A stretch of DNA of 64,000 nucleotides, from assembly GCF_030034735.1 (NCBI RefSeq), contig NZ_CP125370.1, positions 1,364,001 through 1,428,000 on the forward strand, read 5' to 3'. Below the pieces are notes generated by a model that had not been told where the DNA came from, made no database searches, and worked only from the letters and a program-made list of their open reading frames with translations. Of the stretch, positions 33,353 through 44,062 are shown piece after piece. The DNA comes from Paenibacillus sp. RC334. GTDB lineage: Bacteria > Bacillota > Bacilli > Paenibacillales > Paenibacillaceae. Both the position numbers and the translations under genes were made by a program. Within the stretch, counting starts at the first letter, position 1; every line of letters starts with the position of its first letter.

Positions 33353-34267
33353 TCAATGCTGCTTATGAGGAGAATATAATTCCTCCAGTGCTTCCTTCAG
33401 TGAAGGATATTTAAACTGAAATCCGTGCTCCAGCGCCTTGCGCGGGATTACTTTTTGACCATCCAATACGAGGGTACTCATCTCACCGACTAGCTTTTGT
33501 ACGAGAACGCCGGGAACGGGAAACCAGTGTGGACGGTGGTATACCTCAGCCACGGTTCTACCAAACTGGTCGTTCGTCAACGGATGTGGTGATGAAGCGT
33601 TCACAGCCCCAGTGATATCCGGCGTATGGATGCAGTGGGTGATCAGGCGGACGATATCCTTAATATGAATCCAACTCATCCATTGATGGCCGCTGCCTAT
33701 TTTTCCGCCGAATCCAAAGCTGTAAGGCAGCTTCATCAGTGGAAATGCACCGCGTTTGCTGTCCAGTACGAGACTAATGCGCAGCTTGATTAACCGGGTA
33801 TCGGAAGGGTAGGCGTTGGCGGCTTCCTCCCACTGCTCGACCACTTGAGACAGAAAGTCTTCCGAACGGCGCGGGCTGGTTTCATCGAACGTTTCAGTAA
33901 GAGATGTGCCGTAGGCGGCGACAGCCGAAGCCTGAATGATAACTTCCGGCTTTTTTTGCAGAGCATTTAGTGCTTGGGCCAATTTGGCAACAGACAGCAG
34001 GCGTGATTGGAGAATTTTTTGTTTGGACTTATCCGTCCAGCGCTGATTCAGCGTTTCGCCTGCCAAATTAACGGCCACATCTGTGCCCTCTAATGCTTCC
34101 GGCTTTTGTTTCAGTTCGTTCCAGCTCATATATTGCAAGCGTGGGCTCGCTTCGTGACCTACCATGGGTTTACGGGTGATTACCTTCACCGTATGCCCGT
34201 CGTTGAGCAAGCTTTTGGTCAGCGCACACCCTACTAATCCAGTACCTCCGCATATGACGATGTTCAT
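33353..34267 (-). CDS. TIGR01777-family NAD(P)-dependent epimerase
   Basis: 304 aa atypical SDR. The N-terminal GGTGLVGCALTKSLLNDGH is the TGxxGxxG nucleotide loop, followed by NLAGETLNQRWTDKSKQKI, a signature of this subfamily. The C-terminal DUF1731 part ends in ALEHGFQFKYPSLKEALEEL. It equals B. subtilis YfhF in layout; substrate unknown. RBS GGAGAG. Marks the return to ordinary chromosome after the island. Confidence 0.92.
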   Translation of the reverse strand: MNIVICGGTGLVGCALTKSLLNDGHTVKVITRKPMVGHEASPRLQYMSWNELKQKPEALEGTDVAVNLAGETLNQRWTDKSKQKILQSRLLSVAKLAQALNALQKKPEVIIQASAVAAYGTSLTETFDETSPRRSEDFLSQVVEQWEEAANAYPSDTRLIKLRISLVLDSKRGAFPLMKLPYSFGFGGKIGSGHQWMSWIHIKDIVRLITHCIHTPDITGAVNASSPHPLTNDQFGRTVAEVYHRPHWFPVPGVLVQKLVGEMSTLVLDGQKVIPRKALEHGFQFKYPSLKEALEELYSPHKQH

Positions 34268-34539
34268 GGAGTTTGACTCTCCTTCCGATTCGCAAAAAAA
34301 TATGTATGTTATAGAATATAACCCTTTTCAAGAAAAAAACCTCATTCGAATGTATCTGTATACGCTAAAGGATGTCAATCCATGCTTTCATTTACCTCGT
34401 TTCCCTTCGTGTAATCCTGATTTGTGTGTGCACTACCATAAAAGCCATGTTGTTTGATTTCGATAATCACGTTAAAATGATTAAATCAAAATAAGATAAG
34501 CATAACAGAATAACAGGGATAAGGGGATGAAACCGAATC

Positions 34540-35667
34540 ATGCTGAAAATTGGTTCTCATGTGTCCTTTTCGGACAAGGGTCTGCTCAGCGCTACAAAAG
34601 AAGCGTCTTCATACGGGTCCAGCTCGTTCATGATATACACGGGTGCACCGCAAAACACGCGTCGTAAGCCGATGGAATCCATGTATCTGGAGGAAGGCAA
34701 GCAGTTGATGGCTGAAAAAGGGATGGATGATATCGTGGTGCATGCCCCGTATATTATCAATCTCGGCTCTTACAAAGAAAATACCTATGAGCTGGCAGTC
34801 AGCTTTCTTCAGGAGGAAATTCGTCGCACCCACGCGATTGGCGTGAAAAATATCGTGCTTCATCCGGGCGCTTTTACCGATAAGGATGCAGAGTATGGCA
34901 TTCAGCGTATTGCTGATGGCTTGAACGAGGTACTGAACGGTGTGAAGGAGACGGATGTTAACATTGCGCTGGAAACGATGGCAGGCAAAGGCACCGAAAT
35001 GGGACGTAGCTTCGAGGAAATTGCCTCCATTATAGATAAAGTAGAGCACAACGAGCGTCTTACTGTCTGTATGGATACCTGTCACATTCACGATGCGGGC
35101 TATGATATTGTGAATGATCTGGACGGCGTGTTGGAGCAATTTGATCGTATTGTCGGGCTGGATCGCATCGCAGTGGTTCACGTCAATGACAGTAAAAATC
35201 CAGTCGGCGCTCATAAAGACCGCCATACTCCGATTGGATCGGGCTGGATTGGCTATCAGACCATTCATAATGTGGTGCATCATGAAGCACTTCAAGGACG
35301 TCCATTTATTTTGGAAACGCCATGGATCGGAAAGGAAGCCAAAACTCAGCGTCCAATGTATGAGGTTGAAATAGCTTTGCTTCGCGGGAATGTGAAGGAG
35401 CGTTTTGGCGATGAATTTTTGGGTCAAGTAGAGCAATTGAATTCGTTTTTCAAAAAGCAGGATGTGGATGTACGAAAATTTGTGCTAGACACCTGGACGC
35501 TGCTGAAAAATGATGCCAAAGCGAGAAAAGCCGACCCACGTGAGCCGCTGGAGCGTCTGTACGACATGATCACGGAAGCAGCCCTGTTTCCAGAGCTGAG
35601 CGAAGAACATATTAATCATCGTCTGATTGCCTGGTTTGCCGGCAGTCATTTGCCAGTGACAGTATAA
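34540..35667 (+). CDS. nfo: Endonuclease IV (AP endonuclease) with C-terminal extension
   Basis: 375 aa. Residues 1-283 are a complete endonuclease IV TIM barrel that repairs abasic sites: [70 protein letters not shown] and FILETPW supply the three-zinc site. Family members are usually about 280-300 aa; here about 90 extra residues follow (from [18 protein letters not shown] to AGSHLPVTV), helical and charged. RBS GGGGATGAAAC is modest. 22 bp before purU. Confidence 0.92.
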   Translation: MLKIGSHVSFSDKGLLSATKEASSYGSSSFMIYTGAPQNTRRKPMESMYLEEGKQLMAEKGMDDIVVHAPYIINLGSYKENTYELAVSFLQEEIRRTHAIGVKNIVLHPGAFTDKDAEYGIQRIADGLNEVLNGVKETDVNIALETMAGKGTEMGRSFEEIASIIDKVEHNERLTVCMDTCHIHDAGYDIVNDLDGVLEQFDRIVGLDRIAVVHVNDSKNPVGAHKDRHTPIGSGWIGYQTIHNVVHHEALQGRPFILETPWIGKEAKTQRPMYEVEIALLRGNVKERFGDEFLGQVEQLNSFFKKQDVDVRKFVLDTWTLLKNDAKARKADPREPLERLYDMITEAALFPELSEEHINHRLIAWFAGSHLPVTV

Positions 35668-35689
35668 GCCAAGGGGGATTTGTAGCCAC

Positions 35690-36589
35690 ATGGAACTTCA
35701 CGTAAAACATCAGCCAAACAGTACTCAATCTGCGCATGAAAACCGTGCGCGTATGCTCGTATCCTGTCCTGATGGCCCGGGTATTGTAGCGGCCGTGTCT
35801 CGCTTTTTGTACGAGCATGGAGCCAATATTGTTCAATCTGATCAATACACGATGGACCCGTCCGGCGGTATGTTTTTTATGCGGGTTGAATTTGATCTGC
35901 CATATTTGAGTGAAACCCAGCCCCAACTGGAGCAGGATTTTGCCGCGGTTGCAGAACAATTCCGGATGGAGTGGACGATTTCAGCGGTCAGCCGCAAGAA
36001 AAAGCTCGCTATTTTCGTTTCCAAAGAAGATCATTGTCTGGTAGAGCTATTGTGGCAATGGCAGGCAGGGGATCTGGACGCGGATATTTCTTTGGTCGTC
36101 AGCAATCATCCGGATATGAAGGAGTACGTGGAATCATTCGGCATTCCGTATCACCATATTCCAGTGACAGCCGATACCAAGCCGGAGGCGGAGCGCCGTC
36201 AACTGGAGGTTATTGGTGAGGATATCGACGTCATTATTTTGGCCCGGTACATGCAGATTATTTCACCCAAGTTCATTGAGCATTATCGCAACCGGATCAT
36301 TAATATCCATCATTCGTTCCTGCCTGCATTCGTGGGTGGAAAGCCATATGCTCAAGCCTATAATCGCGGTGTGAAAATTATTGGCGCTACTGCGCATTAT
36401 GTAACTGAGGAACTGGACGGCGGCCCGATCATCGAGCAGGATGTGCAGCGGGTAAGCCACGGTGATGATGTCAATGAGTTAAAACGGATCGGTCGCACCA
36501 TTGAGCGGGTCGTTTTGGCAAGAGCCGTGAAGTGGCATGCAGAGGACCGAATTTTGGTTCATGAAAATAAAACGGTCGTTTTTAACTGA
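35690..36589 (+). CDS. purU: Formyltetrahydrofolate deformylase
   Basis: 299 aa. An N-terminal ACT domain (residues about 15-90: MLVSCPDGPGIVAAVSRFLY) precedes a formyltransferase-fold hydrolase domain with VSNHPDMKEY, NIHHSFLPAFVGGKPYAQAY and GATAHYVTEELDGGPIIEQD, including the Asn/His/Asp catalytic set. It releases formate and THF from 10-formyl-THF, balancing one-carbon pools. RBS AAGGGGG. Probably co-transcribed with nfo. Confidence 0.95.
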   Translation: MELHVKHQPNSTQSAHENRARMLVSCPDGPGIVAAVSRFLYEHGANIVQSDQYTMDPSGGMFFMRVEFDLPYLSETQPQLEQDFAAVAEQFRMEWTISAVSRKKKLAIFVSKEDHCLVELLWQWQAGDLDADISLVVSNHPDMKEYVESFGIPYHHIPVTADTKPEAERRQLEVIGEDIDVIILARYMQIISPKFIEHYRNRIINIHHSFLPAFVGGKPYAQAYNRGVKIIGATAHYVTEELDGGPIIEQDVQRVSHGDDVNELKRIGRTIERVVLARAVKWHAEDRILVHENKTVVFN

Positions 36590-36630
36590 TTTTTATATTT
36601 TTTAAAATGTAAAAGTTCATACTTCTTACA

Positions 36631-36668
36631 AGCAAAGCCCGTCGAAATGACGGGTTTTTTGCTTTTTT
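36631..36668 (+). terminator. Terminator after purU
   Basis: AGCAAAGCCCGTC pairs with GACGGGTTTTTTGCT around GAAAT, followed by a T-run. Confidence 0.88.
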
Positions 36669-36891
36669 CTACAGCTGCGGGTGTCAAAACCGGACAAAAT
36701 GCATTATTTGTCGCGATTTTATGATTTTTAAACGATTTTCTAAATTAAGTCTCCATCTTCAAGCGTGTTAAGGAACGTTAGTTCCAATGGTAAGGTGGAG
36801 ATGAATTTCAGTTTGGCGTAGCCAAAAAGGTTTGCTTATTATTTGGGTTGGTTTATAATCAGTCGTATCGAGTATAAGGATTGGTATATCA

Positions 36892-37290
36892 ATGAAATTA
36901 GATAGTAATAATCATTCAGTGTTCTTATTGTATTATCATCTCGTACTTGTCGTGAAATATAGAAGAAATGTATTTGATGATGAAATATCCGATTATGCAA
37001 AAGACATGTTTGTGCGACTTGCGGAGGGTTACAACATAACTCTGATGGAATGGAATCATGACAATAACCATGTTCACGTTCTGTTCAAAGCACATCCGAA
37101 CACTGAAATGACAAAGTTCATAAATGCGTATAAGAGTGCAAGTTCTCGACTCATCAAAAGAGATTTTCCGCAAGTCAGAAAGAAGCTTTGGAAAGAAATG
37201 TTTTGGTCAAGAAGTTTTTGCTTACTTACAACAGGTGGCTCGCCTGTTGAGGTAATAAAGAAGTATATAGAAAATCAAGGCCAAAAGTGA
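36892..37290 (+). CDS. tnpA: IS200/IS605 transposase TnpA (Y1 HUH)
   Basis: 132 aa single-strand transposase. The HUH metal motif is NNHVHVLF and the catalytic tyrosine lies in VIKKYIENQGQK. The starting region HSVFLLYYHLVLVVKYRRNV is the family hallmark. Length is normal (about 130-155 aa), so it may be active. It cleaves at the subterminal hairpins to excise single-stranded circles. Confidence 0.92.
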   Translation: MKLDSNNHSVFLLYYHLVLVVKYRRNVFDDEISDYAKDMFVRLAEGYNITLMEWNHDNNHVHVLFKAHPNTEMTKFINAYKSASSRLIKRDFPQVRKKLWKEMFWSRSFCLLTTGGSPVEVIKKYIENQGQK

Positions 37291-37301
37291 GGTGAGAATA
37301 T

Positions 37302-38416
37302 ATGGCTAAATATAATAAAGCATATAAGTTCCGTTTGTATCCAACAGAGGAACAAGCCCACCTTATGCGTAAAACTTTTGGTTGTGTTCGTTTTGTGTAT
37401 AACAAAATGTTAGCTGAACGCAAGGAAGTTTACGAACAATTCAAGGACGATAAAGAAGCCTTGAAAAAGCAAAAGTTCCCTACCCCTGCAAATACAAAGA
37501 TGAGTTTGTGTGGCTGAAAGAAGTCGATTCTTTGGCATTGGCTAATGCCCAATTAAACTTGCAGACTGCTTACAGAAATTTCTATAGTGGAACGACTGAT
37601 TTCCCTACATTCAAGAGTAAGAAGGCAAGAAAATCATACACAACCCATGTTATGAACGGAAACATTATGCTTATGAATGGCTATATCAAATTACCAAAGC
37701 TCAAACGGGTGAAAGTAAAACAACATAGAGAAATCCCTGCTGAACATATCATGAAGTCATGTACGATCTCGATGACATCCACTGGGAAATACTACGTGTC
37801 TATTCTCACTGAATATGAGACGGAACGTATTCAAAAACAAGTCGAAACCGTCGTTGGGTTAGACTTTACAATGGCTGAACTATATGTCGGTAGTGAGGGT
37901 GAGAAAGCCAATTATCCTCGTTTCTACCGTCAAATGTTAGATCGTTTAGTGAAAGCACAACGTACCTTATCCAGACGTGTGAAAGGTTCTTCTCGTTGGA
38001 ACAAGCAAAGGATGGTAGTAGCAAAGATTCATGAAAAAATCACCAACCAACGAAAAGACTTTCTACATAAGGAATCACACAAATTGGCCAAACGGTATGA
38101 CGGAGTGGTCATTGAAGACCTCAATATGAAAGGAATGTCGCAAGCCCTGAACTTTGGCAAAAGCGTTGCTGACAATGCTTGGGGAATGTTCACGACATTT
38201 CTCCAATACAAGTTAGAGGAGCAAGGAAAAAAACTGATAAAAATAGACAAGTGGTTTCCATCGTCTAAGACTTGCTCGTGTTGCGGTAAAGTAAAGGAAT
38301 CTCTATCCCTTTCTGAACGTATATTCCACTGTGAATGTGGTTTTGTGTCAGATAGGGATGGGAACGCTTCTATCAATATCAGAAGCGAAGGATTGCGGCT
38401 GTTAGAGCAATTGTAG
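37302..38416 (+). pseudogene. tnpB: TnpB RNA-guided nuclease, frameshifted
   Basis: Equivalent to a 371-aa TnpB. The first 65 codons (YKFRLYPTEEQAHLMRKTFG) read to KFPTPAN and then stop at 37517. A missing A in the A3 run at 37490-37492 would restore PAKYKDEFVWLKEVDSLALA and the rest. Downstream RuvC residues (VGLDFTM, VVIEDLNMKG, DRDGNASINI) and the zinc finger (CSCC, CECG) are intact, so the break looks recent. As written no active nuclease is made. Confidence 0.9.
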
Positions 38417-38530
38417 CCCACAATAGAGCATGGTTCAGGCTTGATAGCTCGTACCGTTAGGTACGATTACCTTAGAAGCCCTCACCTCTAAGCGTTAGCG
38501 TAAGTGGAGGGTAGTACACATGAGGTTAAT
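38330..38530 (+). ncRNA. Predicted omega-RNA region at the tnpB 3' end
   Basis: Family knowledge: TnpB guide RNAs overlap the tnpB 3' end and run to the right end of the IS. The structured sequence after the stop, with a GTACCGTTAGGTAC hairpin at 38442-38455 and the terminal CCCTC/GAGGG hairpin, fits. Boundaries are not determinable by eye, and the guide would be whatever flanks the right end. Confidence 0.4.
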
Positions 38531-38765
38531 ACTTTGCGGGTATATTTATATGAGGACTCGGTACGACATTTCGACAACCATCTTTATAAACGATCTGGCA
38601 AACCTGCACGGCAAATGGTACAATATTTAAGGATGTATAAGTCATATTGAAACATTCAAGCAGATTCACTCACTTCAATGGGCGTCGTTACTATATCGGA
38701 CGGCGGTATTGGAGAGCATGACCAAATGCAATTGGCATACTTTTTACAATATGAGGAGGCTAACT
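38531..38765 (+). other. Region upstream of tkt
   Basis: About 235 bp between the IS right end and transketolase. It holds no recognised gene or riboswitch; the tkt promoter is presumably here. Confidence 0.4.
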
Positions 38766-40811
38766 ATGACTGACCAGAATCAAGCGATTCAAAAGGATGA
38801 AAACTCCACGATCGACAATTTGTCCATTACGACAATCCGTACGTTGGCAATCGATGCTATCGAGAAAGCAAACTCGGGACATCCCGGCATGCCGATGGGT
38901 TCCGCGCCGATGGGCTACCAACTTTTTGCTAAAACGATGAATCATAACCCGAATCACCCTACATGGATTAACCGTGACCGTTTTGTACTGTCCGCAGGAC
39001 ACGGCTCCATGCTGCTGTACAGCCTGCTGCACCTGAGCGGCTATGATCTGCCTATGGAAGAACTGAAACAATTCCGTCAATGGGGCAGCCTTACACCAGG
39101 TCACCCTGAGTTTGGACATACCGCTGGTGTAGACGCTACGACCGGACCTCTGGGACAAGGTGTAGCTATGGCCGTAGGTATGGCAATGGCTGAAGCTCAA
39201 CTGGGCGCTACCTATAATAAAGATCAATTCAAAGTTGTGGATCACTTCACGTATGCAATCTGCGGCGACGGCGATCTGATGGAAGGCCTGTCTCACGAAG
39301 CGGCTTCGCTGGCTGGGCGTCTACAATTGGGCAAGCTGATTGTATTATTTGATTCCAACGATATTACACTGGACGGCAAGCTGAACCTGTCCTCTTCCGA
39401 AAGTGTTGCAAAACGTTTTGAAGCTTACAACTGGCAAGTGCTGCGCGTAGAAGATGGTAACGACCTTCCAGCGATCCAAAAAGCGATTGAGGAAGCGCAA
39501 GGCGACTCGACACGCCCTACGTTGATTGAAGTGAAAACAGTCATCGGCTACGGAAGTCCGAACAAACAAGGTAAAGGCGGACATGGCGGTACTCACGGTT
39601 CCCCACTGGGTGCAGACGAAGCCAAGCTGACTAAAGAATTTTACAAATGGGTATATGAAGAGGACTTCCATGTACCGCAAGAGGTTCGTGAGCATTTTGC
39701 TAAAGTAAAAGAGCGCGGCATCGCAGCTAACAAAGCATGGGATGAGCAGTTCGCGAAATACAAAGCGGCTCACCCTGACCTGGCAGCTCAGTTCGAAACA
39801 GCCGTAAACGGCGACCTTCCAGAAGGATGGGACCGTGATCTTCCGAAGTACACGACCGAAGACAAAGCAGTTTCGACTCGTGTGGCTTCCGGTAATGCAC
39901 TGAACGGATTGGCTCCAAACGTACCGTTCCTGACTGGCGGATCTGCCGATCTGGAAAGCTCCACGATGACACACTTGAACAACCTGACGAACTTTACACC
40001 AGAAGACTATGCCGGCCGTAACATCTATTTCGGTATCCGTGAGTTTGGTATGGCTGCTGCGATGAATGGTATGACATTGCACCAAGGGGTAAAAGTATTC
40101 GGCGGTACATTCTTCGTGTTTACGGATTACCTGCGTCCGGCCGTTCGTTTGGCAGCTCTGATGGGATTGCCTGTTACTTACGTTCTGACTCACGACAGTA
40201 TTGCTGTTGGTGAAGATGGCCCGACTCATGAGCCAATCGAACAATTGGCTTCCCTGCGTATTATCCCGAACCTGACGGTCATTCGTCCGGCGGACGGCAA
40301 TGAAACTTCTGCTGCTTGGGCTTACACGCTGGAAAACAAGAAAAACCCGGTTGCTCTGGTATTGACTCGTCAAAACCTGCCAATCCTGGCTGCTACTGCT
40401 GAGCATGCACGCGAAGGTATCAAACGCGGTGCTTATGTCGTTGCAGATGCGACAGACAGCAAGCCGGTTGCTCAAATTCTGGCTACGGGTTCCGAAGTAC
40501 AACTGGCTGTTAAAGCCCAGGAAGCACTGGCGGAGCAAGGTATCCAAGTACGCGTTATCAGCTTCCCAAGCTGGGATCTGTTCGAAAAACAAGACAAAGC
40601 ATACAAAGATTCCGTTCTACTGCCTGAAGTAAAAGCACGTTTGGCTGTAGAAATGGCTTATCCACTGGGCTGGGAAAAATATGTCGGCGACCAAGGCGAC
40701 ATTCTCGGTATCAGCACATTTGGCGCATCCGCACCTGGCGACCGCGTCATTAAGGAATATGGCTTTACGGTAGAGAACGTTGTTAATCGTGTAAAAACTT
40801 TGTTGAAATAA
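38766..40811 (+). CDS. tkt: Transketolase
   Basis: 681 aa thiamine-diphosphate enzyme of the non-oxidative pentose phosphate pathway. The ATG at 38766 follows GAGGAGG; codons upstream lack an RBS. Seen: [15 protein letters not shown], the TPP motif [20 protein letters not shown]...[22 protein letters not shown], and the C-terminal TGSEVQLA. Codon use is strongly biased, as expected for an abundant protein. Terminator follows. Confidence 0.97.
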   Translation: MTDQNQAIQKDENSTIDNLSITTIRTLAIDAIEKANSGHPGMPMGSAPMGYQLFAKTMNHNPNHPTWINRDRFVLSAGHGSMLLYSLLHLSGYDLPMEELKQFRQWGSLTPGHPEFGHTAGVDATTGPLGQGVAMAVGMAMAEAQLGATYNKDQFKVVDHFTYAICGDGDLMEGLSHEAASLAGRLQLGKLIVLFDSNDITLDGKLNLSSSESVAKRFEAYNWQVLRVEDGNDLPAIQKAIEEAQGDSTRPTLIEVKTVIGYGSPNKQGKGGHGGTHGSPLGADEAKLTKEFYKWVYEEDFHVPQEVREHFAKVKERGIAANKAWDEQFAKYKAAHPDLAAQFETAVNGDLPEGWDRDLPKYTTEDKAVSTRVASGNALNGLAPNVPFLTGGSADLESSTMTHLNNLTNFTPEDYAGRNIYFGIREFGMAAAMNGMTLHQGVKVFGGTFFVFTDYLRPAVRLAALMGLPVTYVLTHDSIAVGEDGPTHEPIEQLASLRIIPNLTVIRPADGNETSAAWAYTLENKKNPVALVLTRQNLPILAATAEHAREGIKRGAYVVADATDSKPVAQILATGSEVQLAVKAQEALAEQGIQVRVISFPSWDLFEKQDKAYKDSVLLPEVKARLAVEMAYPLGWEKYVGDQGDILGISTFGASAPGDRVIKEYGFTVENVVNRVKTLLK

Positions 40812-40822
40812 AACAATCTTTA

Positions 40823-40866
40823 AACAGACAGTCGTAACCTGAGCAAGGCTTACGGCTGTTTGTTTC
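40823..40866 (+). terminator. Terminator after tkt
   Basis: AAACAGACAGTCGTAACC pairs with GGCTTACGGCTGTTTGTTT, ending in a U-rich stretch. Confidence 0.75.
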
Positions 40867-40981
40867 ATACATTGAGGAATTTTGTAGCCTTGTGTATTTT
40901 CATACTGAGGCTTGGATCAAAACTATGTTATGATCCATAAATATTCATTCAACCATTGATGAGCAGATGAGGGGATAACGA

Positions 40982-41296
40982 ATGACACAGTTTGATGGAG
41001 TCAGCGTAGTTAAAAAAGCAAATGTATATTACGGCGGTCAGGTCACAAGCCGTACAGTTATTTTGGGTGATGGCAGTAAGGTTACATTGGGTATTATGCT
41101 GCCTGGAACGTATGAATTCGGAACGGATTCTCGTGAGATTATGGAGATTTTGGCAGGGGATTTGAAGGTGTTGCTTCCAGGTACTGAGGAATGGCTGGAA
41201 ATACAGGGAACGGCAACGTTCCACGTGCCTGCACAATCTTCATTCAAGCTGGAAGTACGAAGCGTAACAGATTACTGCTGTTCTTACCCGGAATAA
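40982..41296 (+). CDS. ppnP: Pyrimidine/purine nucleoside phosphorylase PpnP (DUF1255)
   Basis: 104 aa single-domain cupin of normal family length. Seen: [49 protein letters not shown] and [13 protein letters not shown]. Family knowledge: the E. coli homologue (YaiE) cleaves nucleosides phosphorolytically for salvage. RBS GAGGGGATAACG. Monocistronic. Confidence 0.93.
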   Translation: MTQFDGVSVVKKANVYYGGQVTSRTVILGDGSKVTLGIMLPGTYEFGTDSREIMEILAGDLKVLLPGTEEWLEIQGTATFHVPAQSSFKLEVRSVTDYCCSYPE

Positions 41297-41304
41297 GTAG
41301 TGAA

Positions 41305-41350
41305 AAAAGGGCAAGCACCACTCGACTCTAAGTCAAGTGTGCTTACCCTA
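41305..41350 (-). terminator. Terminator for the minus-strand dehydrogenase gene
   Basis: GGGCAAGCAC pairs with GTGCTTACCC. The T-run lies on the minus strand (complement of AAAAAA at 41303-41308), so it ends transcription coming from 42306-41407. Confidence 0.75.
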
Positions 41351-41406
41351 TAAGCTATGCGATATGTACAAAAGCACAGCAACATGGTTAAAAAGAAGGA
41401 TGCGGC

Positions 41407-42306
41407 TTATTCGAGTGGCTTACCGCCAATAGTGCGGCCGATCCACGATTCATAGGTCTTCACGACAGCGGATAAGTCCTCGTCGCCATAGCCTTGCGTT
41501 TGCCCGGCTTGAAACAGGCTTTTGGCAATGGACAGCATAGGCGCCGGGATGGACTGGCTATCCGTCAGCGAGGCAGCAAGCTTCAAGTCTTTGAGCATCA
41601 AGGCCAGTGAGAACTGGTTGCTGAAATCATGCTCGATGATTTTGCGTCCTTTCAGGTCAGCAGCCTTGCTGCCTGCCGATCCGAGCTGTACCAGTTCAAG
41701 GAAGCTTTCCGCCGGAATGCCGGACTTAGCAGCAATGGCGAAGCCCTCAGCCAGAGCGAGGTTGTTAATACCGACCATCGTGTTATGTGCGAGCTTGGCG
41801 ACGGCTCCGCTGCCATTCGGTCCCATGTGAAGCACCTTTTTGCCCAGCGTATCAAAAACGTCCGACTGTGCGGCAATGGCCTCCGCGTCACCGCCAACCA
41901 TGAACACAAGCGTGCCGTCTACAGCAGCAGGCTTACTGCCCGTTACTGGAGCATCAATGAAGGAACAACCCAGCTTGTCCGCTTCGGCGGCCAGTTGTTT
42001 GACCAGCTCAGGTGAAATGGTGCTGTTGTCCATCACAGTTACACCAGACGTAAGACCGGCAAACACGCCGTCCTCGCCGTAGTAGATATCACGGATCGAG
42101 TGATCATCGCTGACCATGGTAATGACCAGCTGCTGGCCTTCAGCCGCCTCACGGGGCGTTGAAGCCGTACGTGCGCCTTGTTCTGCCAGTGGTTCGCAGC
42201 GTGAGGCGGTGCGGTTGTAGACCGTGACTCCATATCCCTGTTTCAGCAGGTTGGATGCCATCGGGGCGCCCATGGTGCCCAGTCCGATAAATCCGATGTT
42301 CTTCAT
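41407..42306 (-). CDS. 3-hydroxyisobutyrate dehydrogenase-like NAD(P)-dependent oxidoreductase
   Basis: 299 aa beta-hydroxyacid dehydrogenase. Seen: the Rossmann loop IGFIGLGTMGAPMASNLLK, the substrate motif FIDAPVTGSKPAAVDGTL and the catalytic Lys region GAVAKLAHNTMVGINN. Substrate could be 3-hydroxyisobutyrate, tartronate semialdehyde or a small aldehyde (GLYR-type); sequence alone does not settle it. RBS AAAGGTG. Single gene. Confidence 0.92.
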   Translation of the reverse strand: MKNIGFIGLGTMGAPMASNLLKQGYGVTVYNRTASRCEPLAEQGARTASTPREAAEGQQLVITMVSDDHSIRDIYYGEDGVFAGLTSGVTVMDNSTISPELVKQLAAEADKLGCSFIDAPVTGSKPAAVDGTLVFMVGGDAEAIAAQSDVFDTLGKKVLHMGPNGSGAVAKLAHNTMVGINNLALAEGFAIAAKSGIPAESFLELVQLGSAGSKAADLKGRKIIEHDFSNQFSLALMLKDLKLAASLTDSQSIPAPMLSIAKSLFQAGQTQGYGDEDLSAVVKTYESWIGRTIGGKPLE

Positions 42307-42557
42307 AGCTAATCACCTTTCTTGTTGGAGGTTGCCGTCCGATGCAGATGCGAGTTCGGCTTGATTTGACGGTTTGAATCAGTTGATCTCCGTTTATTGT
42401 AGCATGGGTATGCCACCCTATCTAGACTAGGGTCTGGCAAGGCACCGGACATACAGGTAACGCAAGCTTGTCAGGCCCTGCAAATTAAAGTATCCTATTC
42501 CTAAGTCCTTATGTTCGTATTCATGGTCTTAGCAATACAAAACAGGAGGTTCCAAAC

Positions 42558-43913
42558 ATGTCTAAAAAAGTTATTTTTGATTACACCAAAGCGCTCTCCT
42601 TTGTAGGACAGCACGAAATTGATTATTTTGCAGAACCCATCAAGCTGGCTCATGAGCAGCTGCATAACCAAACCGGTGTAGGTTCCGATTTCCTGGGTTG
42701 GATTGACTTGCCTACCAATTATGATAAAGAAGAGTTTGCACGCATCCAAAAAGCTGCTGCAAAGATCCAAAGTGATTCCGAAGTGCTGATCGTCATCGGC
42801 ATCGGCGGTTCTTACCTTGGCGCACGCGCTGCGATTGAAATGCTGTCGCATTCCTTCCACAATGCACTGCCTAAGGACAAGCGCAAAGGCCCGGCTGTTT
42901 ATTTTGCAGGCAATAACATCAGCTCTACATATGTGAATCATCTGTTGGAACTGATTGAAGGAAAAGATTTCTCCGTGAATGTCATTTCCAAATCAGGTAC
43001 AACAACAGAGCCAGCTATCGCTTTCCGCGTATTCCGTGCGGCTCTGGAGAAAAAATACGGTAAAGAAGAAGCGCGCAAACGTATTTATGCAACAACAGAT
43101 AAAGAACGCGGTGCTCTGAAAAAACTGGCTAATGAGGAAGGCTACGAATCCTTCATTATTCCTGATGATGTAGGTGGCCGTTACTCCGTGCTGACAGCAG
43201 TAGGCTTGCTGCCGATTGCTACAGCTGGCATTAACATTGAGGAAATGCTCCAAGGGGCGGCAGACGCTTCCAAGGAATACAGCAATCCGAATGTAGCTGA
43301 GAACGAGGCTTACCAATATGCAGCCGTTCGTAACGCGTTGTACCGTAAAGGTAAAGCTATTGAAATTCTCGTGAACTATGAGCCGTCCCTGCATTTCGTT
43401 TCCGAGTGGTGGAAACAATTGTACGGCGAAAGCGAAGGCAAGGATTACAAAGGTATCTACCCTGCTTCCGTTGACTTCTCGACTGACCTGCACTCCATGG
43501 GACAATTCATCCAGGAAGGTAGCCGTAACATTTTCGAAACGGTTATCCAAGTGGAAAATGTACCTAGCCACATCACCATCGAAGCAGATGAGGATGATCT
43601 GGATGGACTGAACTTCCTGGCAGGCAAAACGGTGGACTTTGTAAATAAAAAAGCATTCCAGGGTACATTGCTGGCTCACACAGATGGACAAGTACCGAAT
43701 CTGATTGTGAACATTCCTGACTTGAGCCCTTACTCCTTCGGGTACCTGGCTTATTTCTTCGAAAAAGCTTGTGGCATCAGCGGCTACCTGTTGGGTGTGA
43801 ATCCGTTCGATCAACCGGGCGTAGAAGCTTACAAGAAAAACATGTTTGCTCTGCTGGGTAAACCAGGCTTCGAAGAGCAAAAAGCGGAGCTTGAAGCGAG
43901 ATTGTCCGAATAA
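42558..43913 (+). CDS. pgi: Glucose-6-phosphate isomerase
   Basis: 451 aa, the standard Firmicute length. Interconverts glucose-6-P and fructose-6-P. Seen: [56 protein letters not shown] and the catalytic region [21 protein letters not shown]. Biased codon use, as with tkt. Terminator follows at 43989-44034. Confidence 0.97.
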   Translation: MSKKVIFDYTKALSFVGQHEIDYFAEPIKLAHEQLHNQTGVGSDFLGWIDLPTNYDKEEFARIQKAAAKIQSDSEVLIVIGIGGSYLGARAAIEMLSHSFHNALPKDKRKGPAVYFAGNNISSTYVNHLLELIEGKDFSVNVISKSGTTTEPAIAFRVFRAALEKKYGKEEARKRIYATTDKERGALKKLANEEGYESFIIPDDVGGRYSVLTAVGLLPIATAGINIEEMLQGAADASKEYSNPNVAENEAYQYAAVRNALYRKGKAIEILVNYEPSLHFVSEWWKQLYGESEGKDYKGIYPASVDFSTDLHSMGQFIQEGSRNIFETVIQVENVPSHITIEADEDDLDGLNFLAGKTVDFVNKKAFQGTLLAHTDGQVPNLIVNIPDLSPYSFGYLAYFFEKACGISGYLLGVNPFDQPGVEAYKKNMFALLGKPGFEEQKAELEARLSE

Positions 43914-43988
43914 GGAAGCTGTAAACTCCTGACTGAAACAGGATTTCAGATAGGAGCGTTATAGCGTATAGCACCAAATAAAGTACAG

Positions 43989-44034
43989 GAAAGCAGTTCA
44001 CCGGCTGCCAGAAGCGGGGGACTGCTTTCTTGTA
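43989..44034 (+). terminator. Terminator after pgi
   Basis: GGAAAGCAGTTC pairs with GGACTGCTTTCT, ending in TTG. The T-run is short. Confidence 0.6.
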
Positions 44035-44062
44035 AAATGAAGTAAGGAAGGTTATACGTGAA

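Larger units (their letters stand above)
36740..38530 (+). mobile_element. IS200/IS605-family insertion sequence
   Basis: Contains tnpA (Y1 transposase) and tnpB in the usual order. The left end has a subterminal hairpin (CTCCATCTT at 36751-36759 with AAGGTGGAG at 36792-36800). The right end has CCCTCACCTC...GTGGAGGG (38480-38512). There are no inverted terminal repeats or target duplication, as expected for this family. Exact ends are estimated. Inserted between purU and tkt. Confidence 0.85.

Noticed and set aside
36740..38530. CRISPR-Cas12-like locus
   Set aside because: TnpB-type RuvC motifs are present but there is no repeat-spacer array, and the neighbouring Y1 transposase marks an IS605 element.
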